A DNA stretch of 33,851 bases from Rubrobacter sp. (GTDB taxonomy: Bacteria > Chloroflexota > Chloroflexia > Thermobaculales > Thermobaculaceae), in NCBI GenBank assembly GCA_016781845.1, contig JADDPP010000322.1, positions 1-33,851 on the forward strand, in the 5' to 3' direction. Made by a program: the position numbers and the translations under genes. A model generated the notes under the pieces. That model did no database searches and was not told the DNA's origin. It was given only the letters and a program-made list of their open reading frames with translations. Numbering within the stretch: the stretch's first letter is position 1; every line of letters starts with the position of its first letter. Below, in pieces: positions 9,050-15,816 of the stretch.

Positions 9050-9756
9050 CAGGGAGACCTTTCGGCGATGTCACGTCCGTGCTCTTCGATCTGGACGGCA
9101 CGCTCGTGGACACCACGGAGCTCATCATCTCCTCTCATGAGCACACCCTACGGCAGCACCTGCGCAGCGGGTGGCAGCCAACCCGGCGGGACATCCTGCG
9201 CAACGTCGGGCGGTCGCTGTTCGAGACGCTGCACGACTACGCCGTGGCGGACAAGGCGGCGGACGTCGCGGAGGCGTCGGAGCAGATGCTGCGTACGTAC
9301 CGCGACTATCAGCGCGCGAACCACGACGATATGATCCGCCCGTTCGAGGGGATGAGTGAGACGCTTGGTATCTTGCGCGAGAGGGGGTACACACTGGGCG
9401 TCGTGACTAGCAAGCTGGAGGAGAACGCCCGACTCGCGCTGGACATGTACGACCTGGGTGGGTATTTTCCACTCGGCGTGTTCCACGACGACACGGAGCG
9501 GCACAAGCCGGACCCGGCACCTCTGTTGCTGGCTGTGCGCAAGGGCGGGCTCGATGCTCCTCGGACGGTCTATGTCGGGGACAGCATCCACGATATGGCT
9601 GCGGGGCGGGCTGCGGGGATGCGGACTGTGGCCGCGCTGTGGGGGCCGTTCCCGCGCGAGGATCTGGAGCTCGAGCATCCGGACGCCTTCGCGAAGTCGC
9701 CGCCCGCACTGCTTGAGCTGCTACCCGGTGTTCGTAAGTCGGGAGGCGCGTCCTGA
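9046..9756 (+). CDS. HAD-superfamily phosphatase (PpaX/Gph-like) in the pyr operon
   Basis: Haloacid dehalogenase-type hydrolase of 236 residues. Motif I is [10 protein letters not shown] (D15, D17), motif II is VVTSKLE, the motif III lysine is in HKPDPAPLL, and motif IV is [12 protein letters not shown]. The helical cap between motifs I and II places it with phosphoglycolate phosphatase/pyrophosphatase PpaX-like enzymes. The substrate cannot be read from the sequence. Its position between carB and pyrK, with a 4-bp overlap upstream and 1-bp overlap downstream, makes a role linked to pyrimidine metabolism plausible, such as nucleotide dephosphorylation or pyrophosphate/phosphoglycolate clean-up, but this is inference from context. 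Confidence 0.85.
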   Translation: MTGRPFGDVTSVLFDLDGTLVDTTELIISSHEHTLRQHLRSGWQPTRRDILRNVGRSLFETLHDYAVADKAADVAEASEQMLRTYRDYQRANHDDMIRPFEGMSETLGILRERGYTLGVVTSKLEENARLALDMYDLGGYFPLGVFHDDTERHKPDPAPLLLAVRKGGLDAPRTVYVGDSIHDMAAGRAAGMRTVAALWGPFPREDLELEHPDAFAKSPPALLELLPGVRKSGGAS

Positions 9757-10478
9757 TGTCGGCGGCGGAGCTGGGTGTGGTTCGCGCGGTCGAGGAGGTA
9801 CAGGAGGGCCTGTACAACCTGGAGCTCGTGACCGCGCCCCGCGTGGCGCAGGGGAGCGCTCCGGGCCGGTATGCGATGGTGTCTATAGGCGAAGACACGG
9901 ACCCATTCCTGCCACGGCCGCTGTGGGTGCGCCGCACCGGTGATTCGCTCGTCGGCCTCCTGGTCCAGGTGGCGGGGCGAGGGACGGAGTGGCTGGCCCG
10001 CAGGAGGCCGAGGGACCGGGTGCGGTTCTATGGGCCGCTCGGCAAGCCGCTACAGCTTCCCCCGCGAACGCAGCGACTTTTGCTCGCCGGGGACACCTGT
10101 GGGCTCAACTGCCTGCTCGCCCTCGCCGACCACGCCCTCGATGGGGGGGCGGAGGTCGCGCTCGTGCTCCCGGCTCAGGATACCCGGCTATCAACGCGAC
10201 TGCTGCCCCCGGATGTGGAGGTGCTGCCGGGTCTCGATTCGGATGCGCTGCAGTGGGCGGATGCGCTGTACTGTGTGGGCTCTCCGGGGGTAGTGCTGGG
10301 GGCGATGGGGACGCTGCGGGATTCGAGGAGCCGCATTCCCGCGTACGGGCTGCCGCACGCACCGATCGCGTGTGGGGTGGGGGCGTGCTACGGCTGCGTC
10401 GTCGAGACGCGCAAGGGGGCGCGGCTGTCGTGCGTGGACGGCCCCGCGTTCGATCTGAGGGAACTTGTATGGACGTAG
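9756..10478 (+). CDS. pyrK: Dihydroorotate dehydrogenase electron transfer subunit
   Basis: FAD/[2Fe-2S] protein that passes electrons from PyrD to NAD+. The 240-residue chain has a ferredoxin-reductase-like N-terminal part with RYAMVSI and RPL (54-56) for flavin binding, and C-terminal iron-sulfur cysteines C206, C211, C214 and C226 (CGVGACYGC and SC). The NAD-domain loop reads AGDTCGLNCLL where many homologues have GGGIG or similar, so nucleotide binding may differ. It partners with the class 1B PyrD next door, with a 10-bp overlap. ATG start overlaps the HAD stop by one base. Confidence 0.88.
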   Translation: MSAAELGVVRAVEEVQEGLYNLELVTAPRVAQGSAPGRYAMVSIGEDTDPFLPRPLWVRRTGDSLVGLLVQVAGRGTEWLARRRPRDRVRFYGPLGKPLQLPPRTQRLLLAGDTCGLNCLLALADHALDGGAEVALVLPAQDTRLSTRLLPPDVEVLPGLDSDALQWADALYCVGSPGVVLGAMGTLRDSRSRIPAYGLPHAPIACGVGACYGCVVETRKGARLSCVDGPAFDLRELVWT

Positions 10479-11416
10479 ACCTTTCGGTCGAGTTGGGGGT
10501 GGGAACACCCCGTCCGCTCCTGCTGCGTAACCCGGTGTTGTCCGCTGCGGGAACGTTCGGATACGGTGTGGAGTACGCCCGACTGCTGCCCCTGGATCGT
10601 ATAGGCGCGGTGGTGACGAAGAGCACGACGCTGCGGCCAAGGGCTGGCGCTCCAATGCCCCGTTGGGTGGAGACGCCCTCGGGCATGCTCAATGCCATAG
10701 GCATCAACAACCCCGGTATAGACAGGGTGCGCCGCACATACGCGCCGAAGTGGAAAGGGCTCGGTGCTCCTGTGATACTCAGCGTGGCAGGGGAGACGGT
10801 TGAGGAGTACATCGAGGTTGCGCTGCGGGTTGAGGAGGCAGAGAACGTCTCGGCTCTGGAGCTGAACATCTCCTGCCCGAACGTTCACGAGGGCGGGATG
10901 TGGTTCGGCACGGACCCCCATCAGGCGGCGGGCGTCACCTCTGCGGTGCGGGCCGTGACGAGCCTTCCGTTGATAGTGAAGCTGACCCCGAACGTGGCGG
11001 ACATCTCAGGGGTGGCGCGAGCCGTGGAGGACGCGGGCGCAGATGCGGTCTCGCTGGTGAACACATTGACTGGCATGGTGATAGATACGGCGTCCCGACG
11101 GCCGGTGCTTGGCAACAGGACGGGGGGCCTGAGCGGGCCCGCCATACGCCCGGTAGCGGTGCGGATGGTGTGGGAGGTGGCTCAGTCGGTTGATGTGCCG
11201 GTGATTGGACTCGGAGGCATCACACGTGCGGATGACGCGCTGCAGTTCATCATGGCGGGCGCGTCCGCTGTGCAGGTGGGAAGCTCCGGCTTCGGGCGGC
11301 CCAGCACCATCGTCGAGGTTGCGGATGGGCTGGGCGCGTGGTGCGCGGAGAAAGGTGTCAGCAGCCTCGCGGATGTCAGGGGGTGTGTGCTGCCGTCGGG
11401 TAGTAGATGCTCGTAA
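10469..11416 (+). CDS. pyrD: Dihydroorotate dehydrogenase, class 1B catalytic subunit
   Basis: FMN enzyme oxidising dihydroorotate to orotate. The 315-residue sequence has NPVLSAAGTFGYG, VVTKSTTLRPRAGAP (K51), NAIGINNPG, the active-site cysteine C136 in LNISCPNV (cysteine marks class 1 enzymes), IVKLTPN, and the FMN phosphate motif GLGGI...GASAVQVGS. The pairing with pyrK supports class 1B (NAD-linked, cytosolic). I chose ATG 10469, which overlaps the end of pyrK by 10 bp; the frame is open much further upstream but that is a shadow of pyrK. A 139-bp gap with a palindromic repeat follows before the antiporter gene. Confidence 0.93.
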   Translation: MDVDLSVELGVGTPRPLLLRNPVLSAAGTFGYGVEYARLLPLDRIGAVVTKSTTLRPRAGAPMPRWVETPSGMLNAIGINNPGIDRVRRTYAPKWKGLGAPVILSVAGETVEEYIEVALRVEEAENVSALELNISCPNVHEGGMWFGTDPHQAAGVTSAVRAVTSLPLIVKLTPNVADISGVARAVEDAGADAVSLVNTLTGMVIDTASRRPVLGNRTGGLSGPAIRPVAVRMVWEVAQSVDVPVIGLGGITRADDALQFIMAGASAVQVGSSGFGRPSTIVEVADGLGAWCAEKGVSSLADVRGCVLPSGSRCS

Positions 11417-11462
11417 CCCACGTATGTCCGACCGAGCCGGTTTGTAGAGGGTGATGCGAGTG

Positions 11463-11482
11463 AGACGTTGCGTGCAACGTCT
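11463..11482. repeat. Dispersed palindrome copy
   Basis: AGACGTTGCGTGCAACGTCT, 9-bp arms around GT, followed by GTACGGGG. It is one of four copies in this window (2427, 11463, 15774, 25802). It sits in the pyrD to cax gap, where the rest (11417-11555) shows no other clear signal. Confidence 0.75.
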
Positions 11483-11555
11483 GTACGGGGTGCGTATCGC
11501 TATGAAGGGCCCATGATGATCGCTTTGCTGGTCAGCATTAGTTAGGGGATTCTCG

Positions 11556-12827
11556 TTGAAATACATATACCCGTTGCTAGCTCTGGTGCCCATAGCGTTT
11601 GTGCTCGAATATCTCGTTCACGCGTCGCCGGTTGTCATCTTCATGGTATCCGCGCTCGCGCTCATACCGCTCGCGGCGGTGCTGGGCAAGGCTACGGAGG
11701 AGATAGCGGTCCATACCGGGCCGCGGATTGGTGGTCTGCTGAACGCTACCCTCGGAAACGCGGCGGAGCTGATTATCACGATAGTCGCGCTGAATGCCGG
11801 GCTCTATACACTGGTCAAAGCCTCCATCATTGGCTCGATTCTCGGCAACATCCTCGTCGTCCTTGGCGCGAGCCTGTTGCTGGGGGGATTGAAGAATGGC
11901 ATACAGAGGTTCGACCGGGCGGAGGCGGGCGTGGTGGCCTCCCTGATGATGCTCTCGGTTATCGCGATGGCTGTGCCGACGGCGTTCGCTAGGACGATTG
12001 AGGAGGCAAGCCTAGTGACGCTGAGCGACGAGGTCGCCGCGATTATGCTGCTCCTGTACCTGGCTTACCTGGCGTACAGTTTCTTCAGCAGCCCGAATGC
12101 CGAGCCCGCTGCCCACGGGTCGGCGGCGGGGGAGACGCCGCGTGTGTCTCCCGACCTTGTAGACGCGGGGCGAGGCGCTGCTACGTCTTCAACAGCCGCT
12201 CCGGCCCAGGCGGCGCGTCTCTCCGGCAGCAACACTACCTCAACCACCATCACCACGTCTTCCTCGCGTGGAGGCTCCAGCTCTGCTGGCCCAGGCGCGC
12301 CGACCGCATCTCATGCTCCCGCGCAGGGTGGACATGGCGGTCACGCAGGGGGGCATGAGGCTGCGTGGAGCGTACCTGTAGCTCTCGGGGTCCTGGTGGT
12401 GTCAACGCTCGCAATAGTGTTTATGAGCGAGTTCATAGTCGGCGCTGTCGAGCACGTAACAGAGAGTCTGGGGTGGACGGAGTTCTTCCTCGGTATCATC
12501 ATCATCCCACTCGTCGGCAACGTGGCAGAGCACATCGTTGGCGTCCAGGTGGCGTACAAGAATCAGATGGACCTGAGCCTTGCTATCTCCCTGGGCAGCA
12601 GTCTTCAGATCGCCCTCTTCGTCGCACCCGTGCTCGTGTTCGTCAGCCTGTTTGTGGGCCCCAGACCCATGGACCTCGTGTTCAACACGTTCGAGATGAT
12701 CGCGCTCATCGCTGCCGTGGTTGTGGGAGCATTCGTCAGTCTGGACGGCGAGAGCAACTGGCTGGAAGGCGCGCTGCTACTGGGTGTGTACCTGATATTG
12801 GGCTTCGCGTTCTTCTACGTGGGTTGA
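11556..12827 (+). CDS. CaCA-family cation/proton antiporter (Cax-like) with long low-complexity loop
   Basis: Membrane protein of 423 residues, probably exporting Ca2+ or another divalent cation in exchange for protons. The two alpha repeats are visible: GGLLNATLGNAAELIITIVAL in the first half and PLVGNVAEHIVGVQVA in the second, each with the metal-coordinating glutamate. About 11 hydrophobic segments are present. Between the halves, about residues 187-268, lies a linker rich in Ser, Thr, Ala and Gly that ends in a histidine cluster (GGHGGHAGGHE), where eukaryotic and bacterial CAX proteins usually carry an acidic stretch. TTG start preceded by AGGGGA. The stop overlaps the pyrE start by one base, so it is probably co-transcribed with pyrE. 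Confidence 0.85.
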   Translation: MKYIYPLLALVPIAFVLEYLVHASPVVIFMVSALALIPLAAVLGKATEEIAVHTGPRIGGLLNATLGNAAELIITIVALNAGLYTLVKASIIGSILGNILVVLGASLLLGGLKNGIQRFDRAEAGVVASLMMLSVIAMAVPTAFARTIEEASLVTLSDEVAAIMLLLYLAYLAYSFFSSPNAEPAAHGSAAGETPRVSPDLVDAGRGAATSSTAAPAQAARLSGSNTTSTTITTSSSRGGSSSAGPGAPTASHAPAQGGHGGHAGGHEAAWSVPVALGVLVVSTLAIVFMSEFIVGAVEHVTESLGWTEFFLGIIIIPLVGNVAEHIVGVQVAYKNQMDLSLAISLGSSLQIALFVAPVLVFVSLFVGPRPMDLVFNTFEMIALIAAVVVGAFVSLDGESNWLEGALLLGVYLILGFAFFYVG

Positions 12828-13411
12828 TGAGCGACGCTGAGAGGTTGCTGGCGGAGGCGGGAGCCGTCCTGCACGGGCACTTCCTGCTGTCCAGCGGGCT
12901 GCACAGCCCAACGTACGTGGAGAAGTTCGAGCTGATACAGCACCCCCATGTAACTGTACCGATCTGCGGGCAGATAGCGGATCACTACGGCGACGCGGAG
13001 GCGCAGACGGTCGCCGGGCCGACTACGGGCGGCGCGATACTCGCTTTCGAGGTGGCAAGGCAGCTGGGGCTTCGGTGCATAATCGCGGAGCAGTCGGCCG
13101 ACGGTGGACGAGAGTTCCGGCGCGGGTTCAGGATAGAGCCGGGAGAGCGGGTGCTGGTGGTGGACGACGTGATGACGACGGGAGGTTCCGTGCGACACAC
13201 CGTCGCGGCGGTGGAGCGGCTGGGCGGCGTCGTGGTAGGTGCAGGGCTCCTGGTGGACCGCTCGGGCGGCACGGCGGAGGCCGGAACGGCGTACTGGGCA
13301 GCGCTGACGCTCGATGCTGCGGCATATCAGCCGCAAGAGTGTCCGCAGTGCGCGCAGGGAGTGCCGATTACGAAGAGGGGAACGTCGGGGACTGCTCCGC
13401 GTCGATGGTGA
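12827..13411 (+). CDS. pyrE: Orotate phosphoribosyltransferase
   Basis: Joins orotate and PRPP to give OMP. The 194-residue protein has the substrate-binding start (HFLLSSGLHSPTYVEKF), AGPTTGGAILA, and the PRPP motif RVLVVDDVMTTGGSV; the tail CPQCAQGVPITKRGT is typical of one bacterial PyrE subgroup. The start is ATG at 12827, overlapping the antiporter stop by one base. The frame is open upstream but overlaps the antiporter. No pyrF is found next to it or elsewhere in the window. A small GC hairpin (CTGCC-tgcg-GGCAG, 13414-13427) without a T-run follows the stop. Confidence 0.94.
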   Translation: MSDAERLLAEAGAVLHGHFLLSSGLHSPTYVEKFELIQHPHVTVPICGQIADHYGDAEAQTVAGPTTGGAILAFEVARQLGLRCIIAEQSADGGREFRRGFRIEPGERVLVVDDVMTTGGSVRHTVAAVERLGGVVVGAGLLVDRSGGTAEAGTAYWAALTLDAAAYQPQECPQCAQGVPITKRGTSGTAPRRW

Positions 13412-13478
13412 AACTGCCTGCGGGCAGCATGGCATGCAGGACAACACCGGCCTTACAGTTTTAGAAGAGTGGTCGGGG

Positions 13479-13685
13479 CTACACCGCGGTGGGGACGTCT
13501 TGTGACCCCAGTTGTTGTTCCAGCTCGGACATCTCGCGGATTCGGTGGCGTATCTGGCTGAGCGTAGTATCGTTGGGGCGGCGCTCGTACTCTGCGCGGA
13601 GTTCTATGAGGAGTTGCGCTAACCTTCCGATAGTACGGACCGTGACGAGGTCGGCTTCATTGTGGGAAGTCTCGGAAAAGCCCAA
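13479..13685 (-). CDS. Small helical hypothetical protein (68 aa)
   Basis: Not recognised. The 68 residues are highly charged and helix-forming (LAQLLIELRAEYERRPN, IRHRIREMSELEQQL) with no membrane segment or cysteine motif. A TTG start with GGAGG eight bases upstream supports translation, and the amino-acid make-up is far more protein-like than the opposite-strand frame at 13489-13788. It is convergent with pyrE and divergent from the GIY-YIG gene. Confidence 0.55.
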   Translation of the reverse strand: MGFSETSHNEADLVTVRTIGRLAQLLIELRAEYERRPNDTTLSQIRHRIREMSELEQQLGSQDVPTAV

Positions 13686-13820
13686 GCCGTGTTCCTCCGT
13701 TATCTATGTGGCCGTCTGGTGCGCTAGAGTATACGACCACAGCCATGCACCGTCAAGGATACACCTCATTGGGCGCAGTATCGAGTAGTGTGAAGCCAAA
13801 CCTCCGGGAAGTCTCGTAGC

Positions 13821-15563
13821 GTGTCCGCTGACGCACGGCTGCTCGCGACCGCCGAGAGACTGCTGGCTGGGGGGCCGCTTGCCGAGGAGGAGCTTGCGCG
13901 GGGGCTGTACGGGGTAGCAGGCCCCGTCGGGCCGTGGCTGCGTCTGCTCGATTCGCTGCTTGGGGGGAGTGAGGGGTTTGGCCGCCTGCCCGACGGACGG
14001 TGGGCGCTGCTGCGTGGAGAGGTTAGCGCCCCGCAGCAGCCGCTGTTGATGGCGGGGCGGAGTACCAGGGCGCGTGGCGGGAGACTTCGGGAGCTCGCGC
14101 TCACGGGGGCTGATGCGCCGCGACCGGTTTTCAGGTGGAGGTTCGACACCCGGCCCATAACCCCGGAGACCTTGATGCAGCCCGACCCTCTGGATGGCGA
14201 GGAGGCCTACGTACGCTTCGAGGACGTGGCGGAAGAGGTCGTAGAACTGATACAGGGGCGTGAGCTGCTCACGCTCGATGATGCGCTGTTCTCCGTGCTG
14301 TCCCACGAGCTTCAGCTGTGCGGAATGCCCCCGCTGGGTAACACGGTCCGCATCCTGGGTCGGGATCTGTGGCTTCAGGGCGGCAGCAAGCGCTCGTTGG
14401 AGGCTGTGCGCGCGTCGCTCGGGCTGGTGTCCGCCATGTCCGACACCTTGCTCGGCGAGGTGGAAGTTCTCAGAGGCCTGCACGACAGCCCGAGTGGCGC
14501 ACGCATTGCGCCGGGAACTGCAAGAAACCGGACTCGGTTGCGGGAGCGCCTGAGGGCTGTGGCGTCCTCCATGCCGGAGGGTCCCGGCGTGTATGTGTTT
14601 CGCGACGCTGCGGACTCCGCGTCGTACATAGGGTCCGCCTCGAACCTCAGGCGGCGCGTGCTCTCCTACTTCAGCGAGCAGATAGAGCTGACGCGCGGGC
14701 TGAGGGGTTTGCTGTCGAGCGCGGCCCGGCTCGACCACGTCCTGCTCGGGACACACCTCGAGGCTCTTCTGGAAGAGGCTGAGCTTATCCATAACTTGCA
14801 GCCCCCCTACAACGTGCAGCGGAAAGTCTCGGCGCGGGCGGCGTGGTGGCTGCGTGTAGGCTCAGAGCATCCGGTAAACGTGGTCCAGGTCGCATCCGCG
14901 CCACGGGAGGATGGAGCGCTCTATGTTGGTCCACTCCCAACCCGTGCCACAGCCGATGCCGCAGCCGGGGCGCTGGCTGGCCTGTGGGGGTTGAGCCGCC
15001 GGGGCGGGAGCGCCCAGACGTGTGATGAGTCGCGGGCCAGGCTGGAGGAGCTGAAGGTGCTGCTCGCGGACCCAGAGAGGTTCTGCGGCGAGATGCGCGC
15101 GAGGCTGCACGCGATGGCAGCGCGCATGCCCACCCGCAAGTGGTCCGTGCTGGCATCCCACGTCGAGCGCACAGAGCGCGCGGCGCTGGGTGGAGAGCTG
15201 GCGCCCGCGGCTTCGGAGAGTGGGAACAGGGTTGTTGCCCGGTACGACGAGACGGGCGGGTGGCTATATCTGCTGCTCGTCCGCGACCTGGGATGCGTCG
15301 CTTGCGCTCGTGTCAGCGCCTTCGACGAGTCGGGGCTGGCGGAGGGTTTGAGGTCGCTGCTTGCGGTCGCGTCCGAGGGCGGTGAGCAAACGCCTGAGAG
15401 AATCGCCCTCACAGCGCGCTGGTTGCACTCGCACCGTGACGACGAGTGGGTGTTGGCTCTGGATGACACGCCGGACGCACTCGCATGGAGACTGATCGAG
15501 GGTGTGCGCCGGAGGCTGGAGGAGCGGACCAGCCCTAAGGAGGCATTGGAGGAGTCATGGTGA
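13821..15563 (+). CDS. GIY-YIG nuclease fused to a degenerate DnaQ-type exonuclease domain
   Basis: A 580-residue protein. Residues 1-67 look like a winged-helix region. Residues about 68-225 align by eye with DEDDh (DnaQ/epsilon) exonucleases: STRARGGRLRELALTGAD for the first motif, GRELLTLDDALF for the second (normally LVAHNAxFD), and VSAMSDTLLGEVEVL for the third (normally HRALxDA). The leading DxE, the FD aspartate and the catalytic histidine appear lost. Residues 250-335 form a UvrC-like GIY-YIG domain with GVYVF, SYIGSASNLRRRV (R277-R279), a glutamate near 319 and PPYNV, so this nuclease may be active. The rest resembles the segment after the nuclease in UvrC-like fusions. Related exonuclease-GIY-YIG fusions are known in actinobacteria. 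GTG start; DNA repair role is inferred. Confidence 0.7.
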   Translation: MSADARLLATAERLLAGGPLAEEELARGLYGVAGPVGPWLRLLDSLLGGSEGFGRLPDGRWALLRGEVSAPQQPLLMAGRSTRARGGRLRELALTGADAPRPVFRWRFDTRPITPETLMQPDPLDGEEAYVRFEDVAEEVVELIQGRELLTLDDALFSVLSHELQLCGMPPLGNTVRILGRDLWLQGGSKRSLEAVRASLGLVSAMSDTLLGEVEVLRGLHDSPSGARIAPGTARNRTRLRERLRAVASSMPEGPGVYVFRDAADSASYIGSASNLRRRVLSYFSEQIELTRGLRGLLSSAARLDHVLLGTHLEALLEEAELIHNLQPPYNVQRKVSARAAWWLRVGSEHPVNVVQVASAPREDGALYVGPLPTRATADAAAGALAGLWGLSRRGGSAQTCDESRARLEELKVLLADPERFCGEMRARLHAMAARMPTRKWSVLASHVERTERAALGGELAPAASESGNRVVARYDETGGWLYLLLVRDLGCVACARVSAFDESGLAEGLRSLLAVASEGGEQTPERIALTARWLHSHRDDEWVLALDDTPDALAWRLIEGVRRRLEERTSPKEALEESW

Positions 15564-15702
15564 GGAGGCCGTACACCGTGCCTGTGCGTATACTCCCTCA
15601 TCGCTGTTGGGCAGAGGCATCCGCAACCTCGCACCGAGTGTTCTCTGCTCCGCGCAGAGGGACATAAACAACGATGGTTGTGGCGAGAGTCCGTAGACCG
15701 GG

Positions 15703-15736
15703 CAGGGGGCGGGGCACATTCAGGCCCCGCCCCCTG
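15703..15736. terminator. Strong hairpin between convergent genes
   Basis: CAGGGGGCGGGGC (15703-15715) pairs perfectly with GCCCCGCCCCCTG (15724-15736) around an 8-base loop. There is no T-run on either side, so it is not a canonical intrinsic terminator, but its place between the converging GIY-YIG gene and nrdJ fits a two-way terminator. The rest of the 253-bp gap holds only the palindrome at 15774. Confidence 0.5.
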
Positions 15737-15773
15737 TATCTATGTCGTGCCTCTTCCGTGCTGTGTTCTGAGT

Positions 15774-15797
15774 AGAGACGTTGTATACAACGTCTCT
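15774..15797. repeat. Dispersed palindrome copy (24-bp perfect)
   Basis: A perfect 24-bp palindrome centred on GTTGTATACAAC with outer arms AGAGAC/GTCTCT. It is the most symmetrical copy in the window and lies 20 bp past the nrdJ stop. Confidence 0.75.
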
Positions 15798-15816
15798 GCA
15801 GGTGCGTGAGGTCAGC

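Noticed and set aside
13489-13788. Plus-strand 99-codon frame
   Set aside because: Ser/Arg/Cys-rich shadow of the minus-strand 68-aa gene, which has a TTG start with a GGAGG ribosome binding site.
15703-15736. Riboswitch (for example cobalamin) for nrdJ
   Set aside because: The hairpin is downstream of nrdJ, not in its leader, and has no multi-helix aptamer pattern; I saw no B12-box-like sequence upstream of nrdJ.
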